Below, piece after piece: positions 24,702-37,898 of a DNA stretch of 64,000 nt. This DNA is from Theodoxus fluviatilis. Its lineage: Eukaryota > Mollusca > Gastropoda > Cycloneritida > Neritidae. The stretch is from contig JAWQFJ010001854.1 of assembly GCA_034096865.1 (NCBI GenBank), positions 99,228 to 163,227 on the forward strand, written 5' to 3'. The notes beneath the pieces are model-generated. The model was not told where the DNA came from. It made no database searches and saw only the letters and a program-made list of their open reading frames with translations. Both the position numbers and the translations under genes were made by a program. Numbering within the stretch: the stretch's first letter is position 1; every line of letters starts with the position of its first letter.

Positions 24702-25094
24702 TGTATGCATGTATTAGTGCCCATGTGTTGAGGCACTCCTCATGCAATGGACATTTCAATAGCATGCCTGTCCTGTTTGAATGCTTCAGTATATATATGT
24801 ACTCTGGTCTATCCCAAACACACACACATGCACAAAGACACACATATGCACCAAGACACACACACATGCACCAAGACACACACACATGCACTAAGAGACA
24901 CACGCACATATGCACTCACACACACACACACATGCACTGACACACACACATACGCTGACAGACACACACACTCACACACACATGCTTTCACACACACACA
25001 TACACATGCGCTGACACACATGCACACACACACACATGCACTGACACACACACATGCACTGACACACACACATGCACTTACACACACGCATGTA

Positions 25095-25153
<59 letters not shown>

Positions 25154-25232
25154 GCACTGACACACACACACATGTACTGACACATACACATGCACTGACA
25201 CACACACATGCACTGACAAACATGCACTGACA

Positions 25233-25283
<51 letters not shown>

Positions 25284-25881
25284 GCACTGACACACACAAC
25301 AAGCACTGACACATACACTCAAGCTCTGACACACACACACACACACACATATGCACTGACACACACATGCACTGACACACACATGCACAGACACACACAC
25401 ATGCACTGACACACACACACACATGCACTGACACATGCACACAAGCACTGACACACAAACACATGCACTCACACACACACACACACACATACATGCACTC
25501 ACACACACACACATACATGCACTCACACACACACACACACTGTCATAGTGGTCTCACTCTGGACTTTCCTTGCCTGATCAGGAGCCGATGAAATCCAGAG
25601 CTCCCCAGCTACACTTGGAATACAGGTTCTACAAACAGCTGGGGCAGGCTGGTGAGTATTGTCACTGTGTATGACTCCTCCTAACTAAGGTTGAAAGTGC
25701 CATTCTGAAGGCTTCTGGGTGAGAGGCAGACACTGATCTTTCTGTGTTTGTTCTTTTGTTTCTGTGCTTGCTCACTCAGGGACACACTGTGGTTGTTGCA
25801 AATATCTCCAGTTTGTTACTGACGAGGGGGTGGGTGGATGGAGAGAGCGAGAGAGAGAGAGAGAGTGTGTGTGTGTCAGTG

Positions 25882-25917
<36 letters not shown>

Positions 25918-28900
25918 CAATTGCATGTGTGTGCTATGTGGTGTGTATTTGCTTATGTGCATGTATGAACACATGCATGTGTGTGGCCTGTGTATGTATA
26001 AGCACATACACGTGTCTGTATCCATATGTGTCTTGTAAGTGCGAACACACTTGCATGTCATACCATCAGGCTAGTGATACAAAGAGGTGTTTGTAATGGT
26101 TTAGCAGGAGGATGGCTTCAGAAGTTGGGGAGGCAAGAGACAGCTGTAGCACTGCAGACCATCAGCCTCTGAAGTAGCTCTGGACTGCTGCCTGTGCCGG
26201 CATTGCCATGCTTTCCCCTGGAACCAAAGCTGTCCGAAGTTGGACGGATTTGCTGGTTCACTCCATGCGGTTGGAGTGTTTGGAGTAAAAGCTTGAGATC
26301 CTCCAACTTTACCTCAGGTTAGCATTGCTTTGATGGTAACTCTCTCCAACCCTCCTCCTCAACAACAAGTAAGCTCCGATCACTGCCTTGATAATTTTAT
26401 TGGCAGCCAACAAGGCAGTTTATTGATTTTTTGGACAGACCCAGTGAAGTTGGCTGTGCTCTCCCTGTATGGCATGGCATGCCTGCCCGCCTATCTGTTG
26501 GCCTGCCTGCTTGCTGGCCTGACTTTTCCCTTCAAAAGAAGGAGGAGGGTTGTTACTGTAGTTCATGTTGGATGCTAAACAGATTCAGTCATGGAATATG
26601 GTGATTGTGGAACCTATGACACTGGGGGGTCATAGCAGGCGGTTGTGATGGTGTTTATCTGTTGCAGTTTGTTTTCTGTTGAGCCTTAGCTGAGGCTGGA
26701 TCATGAGGGAAGAAGTTAAATGGTAGTGTGGTGTGGTGTTTACACAGGATGGGTTTTTCGCTCATTTGTCTCATGTTCCAGTGCCATTTGAAACTAGCAG
26801 TGAGGCCAGAGCTGCTCTTGTTATTATTTTGGTTTATTTCTGTCCATCCATTGTGGACCAGGAAGAAGTATTCCAATGCAGTGGCAGACATTGTGGCAAG
26901 GGCTTCATTAGCAGGCTTTCTCACAGCTGTTGGGTAACCCAGGCAACACGCTTTACACATTCTTCAGTACAAACCTGAGGTCTTTGTACTGTAGGTCTCT
27001 GTGTAGAGAGAGTAACAGGTAGCCTATTTGTTGCTTGAAATGCTTTTCCTCTAAACATATGTGACGAGCCATGACAAAACCAGTGCTAAGTCGCGCGGCA
27101 CTATTTTGCGCTACGACTGAAAAAAGGCAGGGAGGGTCACTCTGGGTGATTTTCACTTTTTGATGAAAATAGATTCTACATGGTTCAAACTATCATGCCA
27201 GTAAAGGAAACATTTTGAAGAATTATATTTTGATGGTAAAATAAAGACTTTTGTGTTATGTATTGTTTCAAAAGCTCCCTGTAATTAGCGTTAATTGCCT
27301 CATTTTAGCCGCAATAAACACACCTAAACCCTTGCAGAACCCCTTCGTGTTATATACCGTTAGAAAGGCCGCTCTCTCGGCATTCCCGCTCTGTGGATGT
27401 CGAAGAAAAATAAGGTCAGCTATTTTTGGAAACGGAGTTTGAAATACCGTTGCTAAGGTGTTTAATGTCTGAAGAGAGTAAATCTTCTGAGACCGTTTTT
27501 TCAAAATGACCGCTGCTTCAGTACCCAACTTGAAATGCCTGTAACTCCTATTCTAATTAACTCACATTGTTCATTCTTATATCAAAACAAACAAAAATGA
27601 ATGCAGAATTCAAAAGTATTAAAACCCCATTTTGTCCAAAAATGGACTTAGCACTGGTTTTGTCGTGGCTCGTCACATATGTGAAGTCTTGGTTAGATTT
27701 AAGGTCATGGTGGATTTATTTTTGATCATTTTGGCACTGTGTGTGTTGGTGTGGACACTAGCATGTATAACTATCTAGCTTAGTATGAATGTATGTATGC
27801 ATGTATGCATGTATGTATGTATGCATGCATGTATGTGTTGGTGTGTCATGCTGTGCGCAAGTAAAAGGGCATTGTAGTCATACATATTAATTGATTTCAT
27901 TATCATGGTTTTTCTGAGTTTTATTATAACTTTTATAATCATTAATTTAATGACCCATGTATGCTGTTGACCAATTTGATTTCCTTATGGATTAATAAAA
28001 TGATATGAGTTATGAGTTGTGACATGTAGGAATAGAGTTTGGTCCATTTAATTTATTTTCCTGTGCATAAGAACTATTGTGTTGGTGTTGTCTATATTAT
28101 TTTTGGCTCTTCTCAGATTGTCAAGAGCTGCTTCACCCCAGAGATTGACTGCAAAGGAATTATGTTGAGCTTGCATGCGTAATCATTTCTGTGTGTTCTT
28201 TGAGATTTGGCAGAGGGTTAAAATGTTCCCAGAACAGTTTTCATTCAGTTATCATTGAGCTAGATCTGGGCCTGTTTAAGAATTCATCAAGAGTAAAGGT
28301 TGCATTTCATCCTGAAATGATTTGACTTTAAAAATCAATTCAGGAGATGTTAGCATGAATGTTTTGCGGTGACAACCTGACAGTTTTGGCTTTCCTGTGC
28401 AACCGTGAAGGGTTATTTCCTTTCCCCAGTATGTCCATGAAGCACGGGCCATCGGCGTAATGCAGCTGTGCTGTTCTTGTCAATGTAGAGCAAGGGCTTG
28501 GGTAAGCTTCTGATGTAAACATAACCTGGAAACAGAGACAAATGTTCTAGGCCTGCATCAGTGCAGTTCACAGCTGCAGGTCACACAGTGAAGTAGAAAA
28601 ACAATGAACACATTATTCATATACACTTTCCAGAAGACTTGTGATTCCATGAAAAATTTCTTCTGAACTGGATAGCTTGTGTACTGCTGTTGCCACCATA
28701 CTTGTCCTGCCTCCACACACGTATTGGCCCCTCCTTTCTCCCCAGTCGGAGACAGCCAGGTTGCATGGTCATAGCTGAATAATTATAATGGTGCCGTTCC
28801 CCTACAGAAAGAAAGTATGATATCGGCACCAGTTCACAAAATGTTTACTTGACACTGCATACATGACTTATATCTGCTTAAAAAGTGGTTTTCACTGAAG

Positions 28901-31511
28901 CCTGAAGCAGATGTAGAACACAGGCCCACTGGATATTGATTGTGTTTGAATGTATGTACATGATTTGAAGGGTGTTTTTTTTTTCATTCTGAAAGGGTTC
29001 TTTTATCTGACTGCTGGCATGCAAGAACTAATGAAAAACTGCCTTGCTGATCAATATCTGTACGATGGCAGGCATTTACATTTGTTCATCCAAAGAAACT
29101 AAATCTCAACAGATATGATTATGACTGTGTCAGCTCTCTGTACATACATGTATAAAAACTATGAAGAAATGTGGACCAGTATTTTTTGGGTGTGAGGTTG
29201 TGAAGGAAGGACTCCATTGTGCCTTCTGCAGTAGTCATGCATCAAACTCCACGCCACAGCTCCAGAGTGGCCTTGGTAGGTTAGTTTTGCGTCTCACTCC
29301 CTGTGACTGCCATTTTCCACCTTTGCAATCAGAATGTGTCTTCATCCCTTTACAAAAGGTTGTTCATATCCCTCCCTCGTTTTTGTTCCATAAATTACAT
29401 TTTAAAAATGGCTGTGTCACTGTGGCAGAGATTACCATCAGGGAAAAGACGAAAGAATCTCTGTGATGACTGATAGCATGAGAGATTACATTGAGATTGC
29501 ATGCACCTCGTTACTCATGGATATATAGGGAAGGAGTGTGCTATCTGAATGGATCTTTATGTTTTGAAGCTTCGGGCTGAGAAATTTACTCTGCCATACA
29601 TTATGTTGATATGATAGCATCCCCAGTGTGAACTGTTACATTACTGTTTCTGCTGGTGCCGTCCCCAAAGTGTGTCACTGGCCACCCCCAACATGTGCTG
29701 CTGTTTTTTGCTGATGACATGCATTATCAGTCATGCATACTACTGTGGCTGAATGCTGTGTTGATACAGATCAATGCTATTTGTGTGTACTTCTGGGTCA
29801 CAGTGTTGTTACAGATGCTATTTTTGTGTCACAGTGTTGTTACAGATGCATGTTTCATGTGTGCTGCTGTGTCTGTGTTGTAACAGGTATAAGCCCCATC
29901 ATCCCATGTGTGTGTGGTTGTGTCAGAGTTCTTTGTGCCCCTGTGGTCCCCCTACAAATGCCATCTAGTTGAACTTGACTGTCAATGCCACCATCAGCCC
30001 ACTGCAATTACACATCGCCTGGGGGCATTAACCATCATCACCAAATTCAAAACAGAGCAGGCCTAACAGACCTCTGGGGTCAACCGTCTGTCCTCAAGTC
30101 TGTGCCAAGGCATTTTGAAGATACAATGTACATTAAGAGCAAGAAATCTGGATTTTCTAACTTTGGAGTCTGGCGTTGTTCCTATACACATGGGCACACT
30201 TCATAGACCATAGACCAACTTTATTTTCTCCTTTACAGGAAATTTGCTCGGTAAAATCATACATGAACATATATCATCAAATTAATCACATATAAACACA
30301 CAACATCAAATGAATCTGCTTTTCTACTTTTCCCCATGATCTCTTACGTTCCATTGCTATCCCTTCTCCTCCAACCACCCTCCCTGTATCACCCCACCCT
30401 GTCTCCCATGTCCTCGAGTCTCAACAGCCCTCCTTACACATCTGCACAACGTACTAGATGAGAAAATTCAATCGATAGTCACTTGGAAAGTGGCAAGTAG
30501 TTCAGGGCTCTGCCCAATACTGGAACAAACGAGTTCTTAAATCCATTTGTTAGTGCCTTAAGAGACATGTAAAGTTTGCTGGACCTCTTTCTCACGTAGG
30601 CACTGTTGAGGGGGATGGGATTCATCTTTCAAGATGAACCACTTTTGTCAGAACTTTATCTTTTACTAGGTCACTCAGTTGCTGCTTCTCGATTCCTACA
30701 TCTTGCTCGCCCATTTGGTGATGCGCTGCAGTAGGTGTCTGCTGGCTGATGAGGTGTTGTTCCACCAGCAAACAGAGCAGTACAGTAGCATAGGCAGGAT
30801 GACAGACTGGTAGAATAATTCCAAGATGATGTTGTCTACCATGAAGAAGTGCAGCACTAGCAGGAAATAGTCTCTGATAGGCTTTTTTCTTGGTGTTGTC
30901 TGTGTGGGGTTTCCAGGTCAGCTCGTTGTCAATAGTGACCCCAAGAAATGTGTACTAACCGTTCTATCTCTTGACCTTTGATGAGGAACGGATTGATGGT
31001 GTGCTCCTTCCTTCGAAAGTTGATTATCAGCTCTTTAGTTTTGTTGGTGTTCAGGTGGAGGAAGTTAACATTGCACCAGGTGGTCAGGTCTTGGACTTCC
31101 TGTCCACAACGTTTCATTGTTGTTCTTGGTGAGACAAACGAGGGCCTTGTTGGTAACCATTGCCCAAAGTTTTTGGAACATGGATCATTGTATTTGGTTC
31201 ACTGATCCGCTCTGTCTTCCCAGAGCAGACAACCATATCATGTTTTACACTAGTGCTTGACTCTGATTTTGTGTTGCAGATGGCGTTCCCCAAGTCTACT
31301 ACTTTGGCCCCTGCGGGCGCTATAACGCCCTTGTCCTGGAGCTCCTTGGGCCCAGCCTCGAGGACCTCTTTGACCTCTGCGACCGAAAGTTCTCTCTCAA
31401 GACAGTCCTGATGATTGCCATCCAGCTGGTGAGTTCTCCCTGCCTGTCCCTGGCTCTGGAAATGTCCTGGACTGCGAGGTGGTTCCTGGGGTGCACTGAT
31501 TTTGGGTGTCT

Positions 31512-31568
<57 letters not shown>

Positions 31569-32139
31569 AGCTCTGTGTGTGTGTATGTGAATAGCTGTGT
31601 GTGTGTGTGTGAATAACTGTGTGTGTGTGAATAACTGTGTGTGTGTGAATAGCTCTTGTGTGTGTGTATGTGAATAGTTGTGTATGTGTATTTGAATAGC
31701 TGTGTGTGTGTAAATAAGTGTGTGTGTGTGAATAACTGTGTGTGTGTGTGTGTGAATAGCTCTTGTGAGTGTGTATGTGAATAGCTCTTGTGTGTGTGTA
31801 TGTGAATAGCTGTGTGTGTGTGTGTGTGTGTGTGAATAACTGTGTGTGTGTGAATAGCTCTTGTGTGTGTGTGTGTGAATAGCTCTTGTGTGTGTGTATG
31901 TGAATAGCTGTGTGTATGTGTGTATGTGAATAACTGTGTGTGTTTGTGTGAATAGCTCTTGTGTGTGTGTGAATAACTGTGTGTGTGTGTATGAATAACT
32001 GTGTGTGTGTGAATATCTCTTGTGTGTGTGTATGTGAATAGCTCTTGTGTGTGTGTATGTGAATAGCTCTTGTGTGTGTGTGAATAGCTCTTGTGTGTGT
32101 GTGTGTGTGTGAATAGCTGTGTGCGTGTATGTGAATAGC

Positions 32140-32170
<31 letters not shown>

Positions 32171-32172
32171 AG

Positions 32173-32228
<56 letters not shown>

Positions 32229-32781
32229 AAGTGTGTTTGTGTGAATAACTGTGTGTGTGTGTGTGTGAATAGCTCTTGTGTGTGTGTATGTGAATAGCTG
32301 TGTGTGTGTGTGTGTAAATAAGTTTGTGTGTGTGAATAACTGTGTGTGTGAATAGCTCTTGTGTGTGTGTATGTGAATTGCTCTTGTGTGTGTGTGAATA
32401 GCTGTGTGTGTCTGTATGTGAATAACTGTGTGTGTGTGAATAGCTCTTGTGTGTGTATGTGAATAGCTGTGTGTGTGTGTGAGTGTGTGTGAATAAGTGT
32501 GTGTGTGTGAATAAATGTGTGTGTGTGTATGTGTGAATAGCTCTTGTGTGTGTGTATGTGAATAGCTGTGTGAGTGTGTGTAAATAAGTTTTTGTGTGTG
32601 AATAACTGTGTGTGTATGTGAATAGCTCTTGTGTGTGTGTATGTGAATAGCTCTTGTGTGTGTGTATGTGAATAGCTGTGTGTGTGTGTGTGAATAGCTC
32701 TGTGTGTGTGTGTGTGTGTGTGTGAATAGCTCTGTGTGTGTGTGTGTGTGTGAATAGCTCTGTGTGTGCGTGTGAATAGCT

Positions 32782-32812
<31 letters not shown>

Positions 32813-32982
32813 GGTGTGTGTAAATAGCTCTGTGTATGTGTGAGTTGTGTGTGTGTGTAAATAGCTCTGTGTATGTGTGAGTGAGTGTGTGTGTGTATGT
32901 GAATAGCTCTGTGTGTGTATTTGTGTGTGTGTGTGTGAGAGAGAGAGAGACAGACACACACAGACAGACACACACGCAGACA

Positions 32983-33037
<55 letters not shown>

Positions 33038-34556
33038 ACACACACACACAGACAGACACACACACACACACAGACAGACACACACACACACACAGACACA
33101 CACACAGACACACACATAGACAGACAGAGGCAGAGAGACAGACACACACACAGACACACACACACACAGACACACACACACACAGAGACAGACAGACACA
33201 CACACACACACACACACAGACAGACACACACACACACACACACAGACAGACACACACACACACACACACACAGACAGACACATACACAGACACATGCACA
33301 GACAGACAGACAGACAGAGGCAGAGAGATGGAGAGAAGGACATTCACCCACTCATCCATCCTTACCTATCTTTGCCCTTCAAACATCTGGGTTTTTGTCT
33401 GTCTGTCCACCCATCCCTTTGTCCATGTGTCTGTGCAGTGTCTTTCTGTCTGTGTGTTGTAGTGTTTGAATTTCAAAAGGGAATATGCATGAAAGCCACA
33501 AGCTGAACATATTCTCCACAGTTGCAAGCAATGTTTGCATTCTAACAGTAACATATGTCGATCAGGGCCCGTATTCACAACGGCGATTTATCTTTTTAAC
33601 ACTCGATTTATCCCCTAGCCCCGCGTTATCTTGATCGGTTAGATAAGGTACGCTCGTCAGAGGATTCTAGGTTGCGCTTTGCTATATATACTGGTTTCCA
33701 GCCAAGGGAGAGCGGAACAGGCAGTTGGAATCGTCTGAGTTTAGAGATAAATCGGGGTTAACATAAATCGCCGATAAATCGCCGTTGTGAATACGGGCCC
33801 AGATTTGAAGGTGAATATATTGATCAAATTGGGTGGGGTTTTTTGTGTGTGTTTTTTTGTGGGGTGGGGTGGTTGTATCTAAATGTCAAGTTTTATTGGA
33901 CTATTTTTCAGATGCACCCCAGTGGTGATGAGTTGGGTACTCACAGAGGAGGAGGGGGAGGGGGTGGCCATGTTACTTGGTAGTGTCTGAAATCTGTGTC
34001 ATTGAAACAGAGAACTTTCTTGCTTGCATCTGAAACACGCCAGGGAAGAGTTTTCATGGTTGTATTCATAGTGTTTTTAAAAGTGGCATTATTATCATCA
34101 TTATTCTGTCATCCCTTTAATGTTGTGTTGATAATCTTCATTCAGTGATATGAAAGGCAATAGCTCTTATTTTATTGCTGTCAATGAATGAATGCATCCT
34201 TCTAAGGCCTTTTTCTCCCCTCTTTCAGATCACCAGAATGGAATATGTTCATTCCAAACATCTCATATATCGGGATGTGAAGCCTGAAAATTTCCTCATA
34301 GGCAGACAATCTACCAAGAAGCAGCATATCATCCACATCATAGACTTTGGGCTGGCCAAGGAATACATTGACCCAGAGACACACAAGCACATACCGTACC
34401 GAGAACACAAGAGCTTGACAGGAACTGCCCGGTACATGAGCATCAACACACATCTAGGCAAAGGTAAGTCATGCCTGAACTGTGGCAGATGTTTCTTTGG
34501 TTGTGTATGTGAGATGGCCTCTTGGTGTTAGTAGTGATTATGTTCATGTGTGTGTA

Positions 34557-34626
<70 letters not shown>

Positions 34627-35816
34627 TGAGAGAGAGAGAGAGCTTGTGAGAGAGAAAAATTGTGTGTGTGAGAGAGAGAGAATGCAAATGTATGCATTAT
34701 TGGCATGTGTGCATGTGATTTATTGCTGGTAACTGAATTCATTCTTGAGTTGAATTGGTGCATTGATTTTCAATGACCTTGATTTGTTAATCATCATTGC
34801 TTGAGTCCAAACTTTCAACACTAGTTAGGCCTTGTGGCTGACATCAGGACACTCTGCATCTAAATCTCAAGATGGAGTGGTAGTGGACTAGACAATATAG
34901 TGTAGTAGAGGACTAGACATGGCGAAAGTATCTTCTGTGCCATGCCCACCACAAATAGAGTGGAGTGGCACTCACTAAGGCTGCACATTCCAATCAACCC
35001 ACACCATCTGTCTCTCCCAGTGTTGCCAAGACATCAAGGCAGAGACCTGTAGAGGCTGGTCTGTTTCCATGGCCATTAGGCAGTGTTTAATGCAGTCTTG
35101 CTTGTCCTGTTGGTTTGATGAACTTCACTGAGCTCCGAAGATGCAGTAAGTGAAACTTTGGTCAGATGTTGAAGTGTCAATACTTCTCCAAGGTTGGGAC
35201 TAATCTGTGCCCACTAGGAGTTGAAAGGGAATAATCTCAGGCTGATGGGACGAAAATGGAAGTTTGGTCCAGCCATTTGTCGTTGGCAGTCGTCAGCCTG
35301 ATACTCTTCAGCAGAAGCTGCTGTGGATGGCTGCCTAGTGGAGTGCTATGGCCAAGGGAAGGCCAAAGTGGTAATGGGAAGACATGTTAATTATTCAATA
35401 TCCTGTGTAGAGATGGATGACTTTGCACTTTCAGAAGAGGACTGGAAACCACTACATTGACAGGGAGAGGATGACATGTCAGTGAATTACCAACTGCATG
35501 AAACATATTTTCATGTGTGTCAGTGCTTGTGCAGAGTGTGAAAACATAGTCCAACAGTAGGAGCTGCAGCAGCTGAATTGCTATGATGGCTATCAATCAT
35601 CTGTAGTAAAAAAGAATTGTCTCCATCATCAGGCAAACCTGTCACCACTGTATTTTCATGATGAATTGCCGCAACTGCCCGTTGTTCCTGTCTTTACTTG
35701 CTCCAGTATCCCCCGACCCTGCATCCCTCTCATTGGTATACCCTTGAGCCATGTGTGTATGTGTGCCTGCATGCTCACATGCATGCTTGCAAAAGCGTGT
35801 GCGTGAGAGAGGGAGG

Positions 35817-35911
<95 letters not shown>

Positions 35912-37784
35912 TGGCACCAGAAGTATTTGTGCTAACATCTTGAAAATCCCTGCATTCCGTTGCAGACATAAAACTTATGACCCTTGTATTAGGGGGGGTT
36001 TTCCCCCAGTGAAATCTGTTGATGTGCATTACTGGCTACAACACTGTCCATAGGTAGATATATGAATAGAAGACCTCATGGTAACATAAGCATTTATAAT
36101 TCAGCCCTGACACTGCTGTACTGATGCTCATCTATGATATGATGCATCTAATAACGTAACCTGTAGCATTATTCAATCAAGTTCTCAGGGTATCCTTGCA
36201 TGCTCACAACTTTACGGAGAGTACAAAAATTGTAAACACTTCATAGTGTCATCTTCACTACATCAATAGCACACATGGAATTTGCCTTCATTATGTGTCC
36301 AAAATGTGGATGTCATGTGTCATAAATGATTATTGGTGTACAAAAGAACTTATGATTTAGACATTCTTGGTGTGTTGCTTTGGTTTAATAATGAATGAAT
36401 GTTGATATGACAGACCATCAACATGGCTCGACCATCCTGTTTTACATCCTGCAACTTGCTGGGTAAAAGATCCAGGAAGCTAGTGCACTTGTAAGAGAGC
36501 TTCAACTGACAGCGAAAAAAGTGAACATTTATTGGCATGCTTTAACCCATTATGACCGGATGCTACGTGTGCGTTACATCTCCCTTTCAGACCGGATGCT
36601 ACACAGACGTCGCATTTGACAGTGGTGTACTTCTTGTTTCTAGGAAGTGTAGAAGTGAAGGGGGAAAAAAAATTATGAGTGTTTCCTGAAGAAAAAAACT
36701 CAGGTTTTAGGGAGCCGTTTTCATCACACACTGTAGGTCATAATGGGTTAAATAATTTATTTTATTTCTCTTTCACCACCACCACACTCTAGTTGCTATT
36801 GACAGAAATTAGATGATATAATATGGTGTAATTTTTCTTTCTCTCTTCCATGCCAGCCCTTCCTTTTCTGCCTGCCTTTTCTTTTTTTCTTTCTTTTTTT
36901 CTTTTTTTTCTTTGTTTTTTTTCTTTCTTTTTTTCTTCTTTTTTTCTCTTTTAATTTGTTTATTGCTTTGTTAGATCAAGAATGAACTGCAGCGGTCAAT
37001 AAGATTTGTACTTGTTGGTGTGAGGAGAATGGGGAGAACAATGTGAGATCATCACCTACATTCTGCTTTGGACATATTTCTCTTATAGTCTTCATAATCA
37101 TACTCAACTGACAACAAACACAACATTTTCTTTACAGTTTATTAACCCGAAGTGGTTGTTTGTGATTTCACTGAATCCAGTACATTGCATTGCAGGTTTC
37201 TCAGCACTTGTAGTAAAACGCCGCAGTGACTTAGATATTGATGGAGAGTATTCCAGAGGAAGGTTTTGTGTTGTTGATATTCCTAATCTGCATTTTTAGT
37301 TATGATTGTCTATTGAGTGTTGTTCTGTGGCATAATAATTAATTTGTTGTGCCTTTTTTTTAACTTTTTGCAGAACAAAGCCGAAGAGATGATCTGGAGG
37401 CATTAGGTCACATGTTCATGTACTTTCTGAGAGGAAGTCTCCCCTGGCAGGGTCTGAAAGCAGACACCCTGAAGGAACGGTACCAGAAAATAGGAGACAC
37501 AAAACGAGCTACACCCATCGAGGTGTTGTGTGAAAATCACCCAGGTGCGTGTGTGTGTGTGTGTGTGCGCACGCATGTGTGCATGCTTGCATGCATGCAT
37601 ATGAGAGTATGTGTGTGTGTATGTGTATAAGTCTGTGTCTGAATGTGTCATGCATGCTTGAAGTATGATGTAAGTAACTGATGGCATTGAATGCTGATAC
37701 CACAGGTATGTTTTGGAAGGATTGCAGGCTACTGCGCAGTCTTCTCACGTGAATTTATATGCATGGGTGAATGTTCATGCCAAC

Positions 37785-37859
<75 letters not shown>

Positions 37860-37867
37860 TCCCCACC

Positions 37868-37898
<31 letters not shown>

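Noticed and set aside
24809..25538. Minus-strand Cys/Val-rich frames of 146-188 residues.
   Set aside because: Antisense of (CA)n with ATGCACTGA interruptions; cysteine-rich only because TGTG encodes Cys/Val.
31114..33351. Minus-strand open frames of 648-745 residues (Ser/His/Thr- and Cys/Val-rich).
   Set aside because: They are translations of the CA/TG repeat in three frames; only the last part overlaps the antisense of CSNK1G exon 4. No real protein.
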